Shown: positions 1-6,075, counted from the stretch's first letter. The stretch is DNA of 10,457 nt from an uncultured Collinsella sp. (GCA_905197585.1 CAJJZO010000050.1:1-10457), one strand, 5' to 3'. Notes: generated by a model not told the origin, from the letters alone. A program made the numbers and translations.

Positions 1-157
1 GATGCGGGCGGGCATGTGCGCGGTGTTGGAGCTGCTTTCGGCAGATTTTCGTCGCGGTCTTGTGACGCCTGCCGGTGCGGGCGCTGTGGTGCTGGGTCTT
101 GCCCTCAACGCCGTTGCCCTGGTGGTTATCCGGCGCATTATGAGGGTGGAGCTATGA
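1..157 (+). CDS. tadB: TadB, Tad pilus inner-membrane platform protein, C-terminal fragment
   Basis: Reading from base 2, the frame stays open from the window edge to a TGA at 155-157, giving about 51 C-terminal residues. The visible part has a short amphipathic stretch (LLSADFRRGLVTPAGAGA), a hydrophobic segment (VVLGLALNAVALVVI) and the ending RRIMRVEL. TadB proteins of Tad pilus systems typically end this way, with a 'plfttplG' turn, one membrane helix and a basic 'IRRIxRIxV' tail. TadB is a T2SSF-domain membrane protein that pairs with TadC to form the platform beneath the TadA/CpaF ATPase. The stop overlaps the next start codon (ATGA at 154-157), as is usual for tadB-tadC. The 5' part lies outside the window. 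The assignment rests on the C-terminal pattern plus the neighbouring tadC. Confidence 0.8.
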   Translation, partial: MRAGMCAVLELLSADFRRGLVTPAGAGAVVLGLALNAVALVVIRRIMRVEL

Positions 158-795
158 GCGCCCTGGTTGCAGTTGCGGCTTGCCTGTGCGCTCTGAGTGT
201 ATTTGTCGCGACGGGTTTGGATCGGGCGGATGCACGCAAGATCGCAGGTACCTGCAAGCGCGAGGCAGTGCTGGTCGCTGCTGCGGGTCGCTCGGTGGCC
301 GATGCCCTGACCGCGCGAGTGAAGGGCGCGGTTGGGGCGGGCGGCCCGGCGCGAGTGTCGCTCGGCGAAGTGTCCGAGATGATCGATGTTGTTCGCTTGG
401 GTCTTTCGGCCGGTCTTTCGTTTGATGCGGCGCTTGAGATTTTCTGCGCCAACCGCCGGTCAGTGCTGGCTCTTCGCCTTGAGCGGGCCCGCATGGCGTG
501 GCAGGTGGGCGTGGGCACGCGTGAGGACGAGTTGTTGGCCGCCGCGCGCGACCTGGACGTGCGAGCGCTCGAGACCTTTGCCATCACGGTGGGGCAGGCG
601 CTCGCCCTGGGTGCCCCACTTGCCGAGACGCTGGCCGCTCAAAGTCGCGAGATCCGTGCAGCTCATCGCGCCGCGGTTGAGCGCGAGATCGAGCGTGCGC
701 CCGTCAAGCTGCTGATTCCCACCGGCACGCTCATCTTGCCGGCGTTGCTTCTGTCCATATTGGGCCCGCTGCTGGGAGCAGGCGGGATGATGTAG
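154..795 (+). CDS. tadC: TadC, Tad pilus assembly platform protein (T2SSF domain)
   Basis: A 213-residue protein. I chose the ATG at 154 because it overlaps the tadB stop and begins directly with a membrane helix (residues 1-22). An in-frame ATG at 16 would put 46 non-membrane residues in front and lies inside tadB. Residues 73-208 match the T2SSF/TadC layout: a cytoplasmic helical part with 'EVSEMIDVVRLGLSAGLSFDAAL', a GVGTREDELLAAARDLDVRAL segment, and 'TVGQALALGAPLAETLAAQS' followed by a basic helix. A C-terminal membrane hairpin (LLIPTGTLILPALLLSILGP, 187-206) follows. TadC is expected to form the inner-membrane platform with TadB and couple the TadA ATPase to Flp pilin assembly. It is followed after 10 bases by the Flp pilin gene. 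Recognition is strong at family level. Confidence 0.88.
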   Translation: MSALVAVAACLCALSVFVATGLDRADARKIAGTCKREAVLVAAAGRSVADALTARVKGAVGAGGPARVSLGEVSEMIDVVRLGLSAGLSFDAALEIFCANRRSVLALRLERARMAWQVGVGTREDELLAAARDLDVRALETFAITVGQALALGAPLAETLAAQSREIRAAHRAAVEREIERAPVKLLIPTGTLILPALLLSILGPLLGAGGMM

Positions 796-805
796 GGAGG
801 AATAC

Positions 806-1039
806 ATGAACACGATGGTCGAAGTTGCTGACAAGGCTTGGAACTGGGCTTTTTGCCGGGCGATCCGCGCTCGCCAGCATGCCAAGGAACTGTTGCAGGA
901 GGAGAGCGCGCAGGGTACCACCGAGTACGCCATTTTGGTGGGCGTGCTTGTGGTGATCGCGATTATTGCCATCGTTGCATTTAAAGGCAAGGTTAAAGAG
1001 CTATGGGATGCGATCAGCGAGGGCATCAACAGCCTGTAG
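806..1039 (+). CDS. flp: Flp-type major pilin prepilin
   Basis: A 77-residue prepilin with a strong Shine-Dalgarno (GGGAGG, 795-800) five bases before the ATG. The N-terminal 35 residues are polar and charged, followed by QGTTEYAILVGVLVVIAIIA, the hydrophobic assembly helix typical of Flp pilins with the Glu-Tyr pair at mature positions 5-6. If the prepilin peptidase cuts before Gln36, the mature pilin is 42 residues, the usual Flp size. The -1 residue is then Ala rather than the more usual Gly. The 35-residue leader is long for a prepilin; an internal ATG at 815 would shorten it by only three residues. The gene sits directly after tadC, and its strong ribosome site suits a structural subunit needed in high copy. 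It is most likely the main shaft pilin. Confidence 0.9.
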   Translation: MNTMVEVADKAWNWAFCRAIRARQHAKELLQEESAQGTTEYAILVGVLVVIAIIAIVAFKGKVKELWDAISEGINSL

Positions 1040-1566
1040 AGGGTAGGCGGCCTGTCGGCGCACTGCTGGTGTTTGCCTGTGTGGTTGTGGCGGTGGCAGT
1101 GGCGGTTTGGGGGCTAAACGCCGCGCGGCAGCAGCGTCCTGGGGCCGCCTTCGACTCGGGCTCAGATTCGGCGGTGGCGTCTCAAAAAGATGAGACGCGA
1201 GATGCGGACGATTCGGATGTCGCTGTCACGGCGCAAACCTTTCTGCGGACGCTCGACAAGCGGTCTGCCACTGCGACGGATTCGCCTGAGGGCAACGCGA
1301 TTGCGGTCCGGCTTGCATGGTCCGAGGACCGACCGATGACCGAGGCAGCGGCGGATATGTTACGCGCCTACCGCGAGGTGCCAACGGCCCAGCTCGCCCT
1401 GAGCGGCTATCTCGATATTAAGGGCAACGTATGGGGCGCCATCGTGCGCGATGGACGCGGCTGGGTCGATATGGTGACGGTTGCTGCGGATGTCGGCGAT
1501 GCTTCGTGCCGCCTGCGCGTGATCCGCCTGAGCCCGCAGGCATCGAACTCAAAGGAGGGGTCGTGA
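1003..1566 (+). CDS. Unrecognised single-pass membrane protein in the Tad operon
   Basis: A 187-residue product if read from the ATG at 1003, which overlaps the flp 3' end by 37 bases. The ribosome site is only moderate (AAAGG around 983-992, or AAAGAG placed too close). Starting at a later GTG would cut into the only membrane helix (about residues 19-38, GALLVFACVVVAVAVAVWGL), so the early start is preferred but not certain. After the helix comes an acidic, Ser/Asp-rich linker (about 45-75). A compact extracytoplasmic domain then extends to about residue 180, with alternating strand-like segments (NAIAVRLAWSED, AQLALSGYLDIKGNVWGAIV, GWVDMVTVAADV). I recognise no family. It has no prepilin motif, so it is probably an anchored accessory factor rather than a subunit. 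Its place between two pilin genes suggests a role in pilin maturation, stability or assembly, which is inference only. Confidence 0.65.
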   Translation: MGCDQRGHQQPVEGRRPVGALLVFACVVVAVAVAVWGLNAARQQRPGAAFDSGSDSAVASQKDETRDADDSDVAVTAQTFLRTLDKRSATATDSPEGNAIAVRLAWSEDRPMTEAAADMLRAYREVPTAQLALSGYLDIKGNVWGAIVRDGRGWVDMVTVAADVGDASCRLRVIRLSPQASNSKEGS

Positions 1567-1567
1567 A

Positions 1568-1786
1568 ATGCATGACGTCCTGCGCGAGGAATCTGCCCAG
1601 GCGACGGTCGAATACGCCATCGTCACGGTGGCGCTGCTTTCCATCGTGCTGGCGATCGCGGGACTTTGGCGTGCTGGCACCGATGGGCGCTTGGCGGCGC
1701 TGGTCGAGCGGGCGGCATCCCATGGCGTTGCCTCGACGTCGGTTATCGACGCCGCTGCGGGCGCTAAGGACATCGCGTTGTATTGA
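1568..1786 (+). CDS. Second small Flp-like prepilin
   Basis: A 72-residue protein starting one base after the preceding stop, with a very strong Shine-Dalgarno (AAAGGAGGGG, 1551-1560) seven bases upstream. A ten-residue leader (MHDVLREESA) precedes QATVEYAIVTVALLSIVLAI, which has Glu at mature position 5, Tyr at 6 and a hydrophobic helix. This is the same layout as the Flp pilin at 806. The mature form would be about 62 residues, longer than Flp, with an Ala-rich C-terminal region (AALVERAASHGVASTSVIDAAAGA). It could be a minor pilin or a truncated TadE-like pseudopilin. The short charged leader supports prepilin-peptidase processing. Family placement is good, exact role unknown. Confidence 0.82.
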   Translation: MHDVLREESAQATVEYAIVTVALLSIVLAIAGLWRAGTDGRLAALVERAASHGVASTSVIDAAAGAKDIALY

Positions 1787-2258
1787 TATCGCGCGTGAGG
1801 ACCGGGCGCAGTCTACGGTCGAGGCCGCTTTTTTGCTGCCGACGTTTCTGACGCTCATCCTTCTCGCACTGCAACCGGTGTGCCTGCTCTATACGCGCGC
1901 GGTCATGGAGTCTGCCGCCGCCGAGACCGCGCGGCTCATGACCACGACGACGGCGGAGGACGATGATCTTAAGGAGTTCACCCGCCGCCGGCTTGCCGCA
2001 GTGCCCAACGTTTCGATCTTTCATGCCGGCGGGCCGTTGTCGTGGGATATCGAGCTTGGCCGGGCCGGTGCGGGTGGCGTCTCGTCCGTGTCCGTTTCCG
2101 GCGAGGTCAAGCCGTTGCCTGTGATCGGTGCGTTTGCGCAGGCTATGGGTGGTACCGCCGAGGGCGACTACGTTGAGCTCAAGGTCAATGTCTCGTATCA
2201 ATCGCGTCCCGAATGGCTGGAGGGAGATTATGATTCGTGGATTGCTGCATGGGATTAA
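1722..2258 (+). CDS. TadE-like pseudopilin (start uncertain)
   Basis: The TadE character is clear: REDRAQSTVEAAFLLPTFLT gives a prepilin-type A|Q site with Glu at mature position 5, a hydrophobic helix (AAFLLPTFLTLILLALQPVCLLY), then a polar helix AETARLM and a variable strand-rich domain. The start is the problem. The only standard codons upstream in this frame are ATG 1722 and TTG 1728, which overlap the previous gene by about 60 bases and give a leader of about 31 basic residues. An ATT at 1782 overlaps the previous TGA by one base and would give the leader MDIAREDRA. That leader matches the sister prepilins at 1568 and 4383 in length and charge, and a TAAGGA lies at 1765-1770. TadE-like proteins are minor pseudopilins needed for Tad pilus assembly. 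The coordinates given use ATG 1722. Confidence 0.78.
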   Translation: MALPRRRLSTPLRALRTSRCIDIAREDRAQSTVEAAFLLPTFLTLILLALQPVCLLYTRAVMESAAAETARLMTTTTAEDDDLKEFTRRRLAAVPNVSIFHAGGPLSWDIELGRAGAGGVSSVSVSGEVKPLPVIGAFAQAMGGTAEGDYVELKVNVSYQSRPEWLEGDYDSWIAAWD

Positions 2259-2272
2259 GCGTTTCTGGTCTA

Positions 2273-2290
2273 GGCGCGTTTTGACGCGCC
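2273..2290 (+). other. Stem-loop in the gap between tadE-like and tadG-like genes
   Basis: GGCGCGT (2273-2279) and ACGCGCC (2284-2290) form a perfect 7-bp, GC-rich stem with a TTTG loop. No T-run follows, so it is not an intrinsic terminator. It lies 22 bases before the GAGGAGG ribosome site of the next gene. It could set mRNA stability or relative expression within the operon. That role is inferred; the inverted repeat itself is seen directly. Confidence 0.5.
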
Positions 2291-2322
2291 GTCCGAGCTG
2301 CCATCGCAAACGAGGAGGCTTT

Positions 2323-4383
2323 ATGGGTCGAGCCGGTATCGACCTGTTTATCGAAGACGGTGCCTACACCACGCTTTCCTCTGCCGTGGTCATCCTAGTG
2401 GTGCTTACGTTGTTGTTTTCGTCAACCGCGGCGATATGGAGCATGTCGCGTGCCGGGGATACCCAGGTGGCGGCCGATAGCGGCGCGCTGGCGGGTGCCA
2501 ACGTAGTGTCGTCCTATCACACGGCTGCCACGGTGGTTGATGCGAGCATCTTGAGTCTGGGGCTGGCGGGGTTTGCCACGATCGGGACGGGCCTGGTCGC
2601 CATCCTCATCCCGGGTGCCGAGCCGGTTGCCGGCAATATGGTCGACACCGGGATTGGGATCATTAAAACGCGCAACAAGTTTGCCAAAAGCGCATCGGAA
2701 GGCTTACAGAAAATCGAGACGGCTCTGCCGTATCTGGTTGCCGCGCGAGCTACACAGGCGGTGTCGGCGCAGGATACCGATAGCGTGAGCTATACCGGTA
2801 CGGCGCTTGCCGTGCCCAGGACATCCGAGTCGGACTTCGCTGCGCTCGAGGGGTCCGAGATCTCGCCCGATGCTATTAAAGACACGTCAGATGATTTAGA
2901 GCTCGCAGCCAAAAAGTTGAAGGAGGCTTCTGAGGATACGGCGAAAGCAAAAGAGCGCGCCTGGCTTGCGGACTGCGGCGGGTCGGACAAGGGCACGATT
3001 GGTAGCCGTTCGTGCATGTGGGAGCGCGCGAAGAAGCTGGCGTCGCTGCCGGGCGAGCTCAACCCACATTACGCATCGAGCGTCACGTGGGAGCCCCAGG
3101 TGGCGCTTGACCGAGCGAGAACATATTACCGTCAGCGCCTGGCTAACGAAAAGCCGCTTGGAAGCGGTGTCGAGATGCAGGCGGAGTCTGCCGCTCGAAA
3201 GGCGTTCTATCGGTATGCCGGTGAAGAGCTCGGGCGTGCCTCCATCGTGGACGACGGCACGAGCGTCGTCGCGGACCTGCCGCTGCTGCCGCGCAATGCG
3301 GACGAGGTCAGGGCGAGCGATCTTTATACCGATGCCGCGTGGCCGACGAGCAGCAATGACGGCAAGACGTACATCCATTATGGAACTGGCTGCCCAAACT
3401 ATAAAAAGGGAGCGCCGGGAGGACTGTCATCGGTTGCTGACTTTGACGGGAGAGAAGCATGCGACCGCTGCCATTTTGGAGTCAAGACACTGGGTGCCGT
3501 CGCCGCTCCTTCTACATCGATCGAAAACGGCTTCGAGTATCACTTTGACAAGTTCAAAGACGCCATGGAAGACTACGCCGAATGCCGCAACAAAGAGCTT
3601 GAGCTCGAGCGACAGACCGAAGGCGAGGCAGATCGCGCGGGAAGCGCATTCGATCAGGCCATTCAAGCGCTTTCGGGTGAGCGTCCGCGTATCGCGCCGC
3701 CCGGTCGCAACGGCGTGGTCGCCCTTGCGGTTTCGGGCGATATGACCAGCCCCGATCAACTTAACTCCTCGTTTAACACGGCGGTTGAGCTTGGCAGTCG
3801 CGGTGCCATCTCTGCCGCGGTGCTGGCGCCCGATGAGGCGACGGCGCAAAACAACGTGCTTTCGCGATTTTTCTCGACATTGAAGGAACGCTCGGGCGGC
3901 GTTGCCGGCGTGCTCGACGGCGTCATGGATGTTTGGGGACGGCTGCTCGTAGGATACGGTGATATCCAAGGTTCGGCCGACGAACTTATGGACGAGATGA
4001 TTAAAGACCTAGGAGGGGGCGGCGGCGCGTTGGGCTCCATCGCATCGTGGCTCGGCGATACCGTTTCGGCGTCCGTGGCGGCGCTGGGTTTGGAACCGTG
4101 CGACTTGCGCCTGCGAAAGCCGGTGCTGACCGATTCCGCAAATGTCATTAAGAGCCCGGGGTCTGACATTGCGGGTCTCTCTCAAGCGCAAGACAAACTG
4201 CGAAGTATTCCGTTGGGCGTGACCGATCCCAAGGCGCTTTGCGAGGCGTTGGAATATCAAGTCGAACGCACCATTGGCGGTACGGTGTTCACGCTTGCGG
4301 AGATTCCTCTGCCCGGCGGCGGCTCCATCCCACTCACCGTCGATGTCGCCACGCTGGTTGGCGCTCTGGGCGGTGGGTCGTAA
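2323..4383 (+). CDS. Large TadG-like Tad pilus protein
   Basis: A 686-residue product from ATG 2323, chosen for its strong GAGGAGG (2312-2318). An in-frame ATG at 2230 would add 31 basic residues and run through the stem-loop at 2273-2290. The N-terminus (GAYTTLSSAVVILVVLTLLF, then QVAADSGALAGA) matches the TadE/TadG pattern of one membrane helix followed by an 'ADxxALAxA' segment. A second hydrophobic stretch lies around residues 70-95. The rest is a large extracytoplasmic region with a Glu/Lys-rich helical part (about 185-215) and a further charged helix (about 415-450). A Gly-rich patch follows around residue 565. Eight cysteines are present (218, 231, 357, 380, 383, 421, 593, 640), which could form disulfides. 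Unlike its neighbours, the N-terminus lacks the Glu5 of a prepilin site. It ends in a TAATG overlap with the next gene. It may be an anchor, tip or adhesin component; the precise role is unknown. Confidence 0.75.
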   Translation: MGRAGIDLFIEDGAYTTLSSAVVILVVLTLLFSSTAAIWSMSRAGDTQVAADSGALAGANVVSSYHTAATVVDASILSLGLAGFATIGTGLVAILIPGAEPVAGNMVDTGIGIIKTRNKFAKSASEGLQKIETALPYLVAARATQAVSAQDTDSVSYTGTALAVPRTSESDFAALEGSEISPDAIKDTSDDLELAAKKLKEASEDTAKAKERAWLADCGGSDKGTIGSRSCMWERAKKLASLPGELNPHYASSVTWEPQVALDRARTYYRQRLANEKPLGSGVEMQAESAARKAFYRYAGEELGRASIVDDGTSVVADLPLLPRNADEVRASDLYTDAAWPTSSNDGKTYIHYGTGCPNYKKGAPGGLSSVADFDGREACDRCHFGVKTLGAVAAPSTSIENGFEYHFDKFKDAMEDYAECRNKELELERQTEGEADRAGSAFDQAIQALSGERPRIAPPGRNGVVALAVSGDMTSPDQLNSSFNTAVELGSRGAISAAVLAPDEATAQNNVLSRFFSTLKERSGGVAGVLDGVMDVWGRLLVGYGDIQGSADELMDEMIKDLGGGGGALGSIASWLGDTVSASVAALGLEPCDLRLRKPVLTDSANVIKSPGSDIAGLSQAQDKLRSIPLGVTDPKALCEALEYQVERTIGGTVFTLAEIPLPGGGSIPLTVDVATLVGALGGGS

Positions 4384-4859
4384 TGAGTATCCGCATGCGT
4401 CTGCGCGAGGAGCGCGCCCAAGCGACGGTTGAGATGGCAGTGGTTACGCCCGTTTTGCTGGTGCTGGCACTCATCGTGTACAACGTCATGATCTTTGCCA
4501 GCGCTGTCGCGCGCTTCGACCGCGTGGTGCCCGACATCGTGTTGGCGCACGCCGTGGCGTCGGAGGGGGAGGGCGACGAAAGCTCTGCCGATGCCTCGGC
4601 GACGGTTCAGACACAAATTCTGAATGCCATGGAAGGCTATGACTTGCAGATCGAAGTGTCGAGCGAGCAAGGCCCGGAGGCATCGGATGGTGGCCTGCTC
4701 TCCCTATCCGGTACGTTTAGGACCTACGCCTGTACCATGCACTATGAGCCGTGGCCGACTTCTCTCAGCATCGCTGGCGTTCCGCTGGGGGCGCCGACAA
4801 CGTTGTCGCACGAGCGCGCGGTGACGGTCGATCCATGGCGTCCGGGGGTGGTTATGTGA
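4383..4859 (+). CDS. Second TadE-like pseudopilin
   Basis: A 158-residue protein whose ATG overlaps the previous stop (TAATG at 4381-4385), implying translational coupling. The leader MSIRMRLREERA is followed by QATVEMAVVTPVLLVLALIV, a prepilin-type A|Q site with Glu at mature position 5 and the Pro typical of TadE helices. The mature part has an acidic Ser/Glu-rich stretch (EGEGDESSADASATVQ), a strand-rich domain (DLQIEVSSEQ, LLSLSGTFRTYACTMHYEPW) and a C-terminal tail. It is expected to be a minor pseudopilin in the Tad pilus, perhaps forming a pair with the TadE-like product at 1722. An in-frame ATG at 4395 is a weaker alternative start. The TadE call rests on the N-terminal motif and the context. 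Confidence 0.82.
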   Translation: MSIRMRLREERAQATVEMAVVTPVLLVLALIVYNVMIFASAVARFDRVVPDIVLAHAVASEGEGDESSADASATVQTQILNAMEGYDLQIEVSSEQGPEASDGGLLSLSGTFRTYACTMHYEPWPTSLSIAGVPLGAPTTLSHERAVTVDPWRPGVVM

Positions 4860-5215
4860 GCGCGGTCTCGTCCTACATCGCTTACGCGCGGGCACTCAAC
4901 AGGCTGGGTTGGACGCCGGCCGAGTTTGCGGTGGCGGAGTCGTTCGTCGTGCGCCTGCTCGGCATGCTGGGACGGCGTCCGGTTGCCGCCAACGGCCTGC
5001 CGCTCGTCATGGCGTTTCCGCACTGTTCCTCGGTCCACACGTGTTTTATGGCCTATCCCATCGATATCGCCTTTATCGACCGCAACGGCAACATCCTCGC
5101 ACGCTATGAAAACGTCCGTCCGTGGCGCATGTGCTCTCACCCGTGCGCCTGGGCCGTACTGGAACGTCCCTCAATCCTCGCCTCGCTCCCTGCCCTCCAA
5201 CAAGTGCCGGCGTAA
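4856..5215 (+). CDS. DUF192 family protein at the end of the Tad operon
   Basis: A 119-residue product starting at a GTG that overlaps the preceding TGA (GTGA, 4856-4859), with GGGGGTGG just upstream. An ATG at 4835 is possible but has no ribosome site. The DUF192 signature is clear: SFVVRLLGMLGR near residues 29-40, then GLPLVMAFPHCSSVHTCFM (47-65), PIDIAFIDRNGNIL (68-81) and ENVRPWR (85-91). DUF192 proteins are small beta-rich proteins of unknown biochemical function. There are four cysteines (57, 63, 93, 97) but no signal peptide or membrane helix, so it is probably cytoplasmic. Its coupling to the upstream gene suggests a Tad-related role, but this is inference. The C-terminus lacks the Gly usually found after the final strand. 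Confidence 0.78.
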   Translation: MSAVSSYIAYARALNRLGWTPAEFAVAESFVVRLLGMLGRRPVAANGLPLVMAFPHCSSVHTCFMAYPIDIAFIDRNGNILARYENVRPWRMCSHPCAWAVLERPSILASLPALQQVPA

Positions 5216-5233
5216 GAATTGGCGACAGCGGAC

Positions 5234-5248
5234 TTTCGTCATACGAAA
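5234..5248 (+). promoter_or_regulatory. Inverted repeat, candidate toxin-antitoxin operator
   Basis: TTTCGT-CAT-ACGAAA is a perfect 6-bp inverted repeat with a 3-base centre, ending 25 bases before the toxin start. Ribbon-helix-helix antitoxins commonly bind short inverted repeats over their own promoters. A weak promoter can be drawn around it (TTGGCG at 5219-5224 and TACGAA at 5242-5247, 17-base spacing), which would place the repeat across the -10. The repeat is seen directly; the operator role is inferred. Confidence 0.45.
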
Positions 5249-5273
5249 TTGGGTAAGATGGAGGAGAAGATGC

Positions 5274-5540
5274 ATGGATGTTGAGATCCATCCCAACGCT
5301 AAAAAGCACCTGACGGAAAAGCAGGTGCTTAGCGCCTGGCTTGCGGTTACTGAGTGCATTCGTCGCGAGTCGAAGGACGAGCCGCCGAGATGGCTTGCGA
5401 TTGGATGGCTCCCAGACGGACGAAGCGTGGAGCTTGTCGCGGTCGAGCTTGTCCGTGGGTGGCTTATCATTCATGCCTTGTCTCCAGTCCAGAAGAAATT
5501 TTGGCAGAAGATTGAACAGACTCGGCAAAGGGGTCGATGA
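5274..5540 (+). CDS. Probable toxin of a toxin-antitoxin pair (BrnT/DUF4258-like)
   Basis: An 88-residue basic protein with a GGAGGAGAAG ribosome site (5260-5269) just before ATG 5274. It begins with a short helix region (IHPNAKKHLTEKQVLSAWLAV). A strand block follows: RWLAIGWLPDGRSVELVAVEL (39-59), WLIIHALSP (63-71) and a basic QKKFWQKIEQ ending. This order resembles small BrnT/DUF4258-type toxins of the RelE-like RNase fold, with the 'IxHA...KxF' ending seen in actinobacterial members. Those toxins cleave mRNA and are neutralised by a ribbon-helix-helix partner, which is what lies downstream in a 4-base ATGA overlap. Toxin-first order fits BrnTA-like modules. The family call rests on short motifs, so it is moderate; the pair arrangement strengthens it. 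Confidence 0.65.
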   Translation: MDVEIHPNAKKHLTEKQVLSAWLAVTECIRRESKDEPPRWLAIGWLPDGRSVELVAVELVRGWLIIHALSPVQKKFWQKIEQTRQRGR

Positions 5541-5824
5541 TGGGCAAGACGTATACGGCCGCTAATGGTCAGGTTGTAACGGATGAAATGATTGACGCGT
5601 GGTGCAAGTCGTACGAGCGCGGAGAGTTTCCGGATGGCGAACACACCGTTGGTGGGATTGTGCATGGACGGCCCCCACTCTCAGGTGAGGGGACGGCAAC
5701 GCTGTCGGTCAAGATTCCTCTGGGAATGAAGGAGGCCATTCGTCGACGGGCGGCTGCCGAGGGGATGACGCCAAGTGAGTTTGCCCGTTCGGCTCTGAGT
5801 GAAAAACTTCTTGCTGCCGGCTGA
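5537..5824 (+). CDS. Ribbon-helix-helix (CopG-like) antitoxin
   Basis: A 95-residue protein whose start overlaps the toxin stop. Two tandem ATG codons (5537 and 5540) follow AAAGGGG (5527-5533); the second has the better spacing. The C-terminal half is a clear ribbon-helix-helix: strand TATLSVKIP (53-61), helix MKEAIRRRAAAEG (64-76), then MTPSEFARSALSEKLL (77-92). The N-terminal part (VTDEMIDAWCKSYERGEFP, then GRPPLSG) resembles the toxin-facing segment of actinobacterial RHH antitoxins. It should bind DNA as a dimer, repress its own operon and neutralise the partner toxin. The DNA target may be the inverted repeat at 5234-5248. No terminator is visible between this gene and the tRNA promoter. 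Confidence 0.8.
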   Translation: MMGKTYTAANGQVVTDEMIDAWCKSYERGEFPDGEHTVGGIVHGRPPLSGEGTATLSVKIPLGMKEAIRRRAAAEGMTPSEFARSALSEKLLAAG

Positions 5825-5861
5825 TGCCCCTGACGTGCCGATTTATAGAACCGAGGCTGTG

Positions 5862-5915
5862 CTCAAAAACTTTTTTAAAATTCTCGGTTGACCGGAACGC
5901 GTCCTTGGTTATACT
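5862..5915 (+). promoter_or_regulatory. tRNA-Phe promoter with UP-like element
   Basis: TTGACC (5888-5893) and TATACT (5910-5915) are separated by 16 bases, a near-consensus sigma-70-type promoter. It would start transcription near 5922, about 26 bases before the tRNA. Directly upstream lies an AT-rich run with A- and T-tracts (AAAAACTTTTTTAAAATT, 5865-5882), at the -40 to -60 position expected of an UP element on a stable-RNA promoter. An inverted repeat AACCGAG (5849-5855)/CTCGGTT (5883-5889) brackets this run and overlaps the -35. Confidence 0.75.
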
Positions 5916-5947
5916 AATCAAGCCTTGAAATAAGGCACACCTCAAAT

Positions 5948-6020
<73 letters not shown>

Positions 6021-6033
6021 CCTTGAATTGACT

Positions 6034-6063
6034 AGGACCTCTGCAAAGGGGTCCTTTTCTTTT
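6034..6063 (+). terminator. Intrinsic terminator after tRNA-Phe
   Basis: AGGACCTC (6034-6041) pairs with GGGGTCCT (6048-6055), including one T-G pair, around a TGCAAA loop. The stem is followed by TTTTCTTTT. This closes the monocistronic tRNA unit 14 bases after the tRNA. Confidence 0.85.
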
Positions 6064-6075
6064 ATGTAGGGTTCT

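Noticed and set aside
16..153. 46-residue N-terminal extension of TadC
   Set aside because: It lies within tadB in another frame, and TadC proteins start directly with a membrane helix, as from ATG 154.
460..1029. Minus-strand 189-codon frame opposite tadC and flp
   Set aside because: It is antisense to two well-supported genes and has low-complexity composition.
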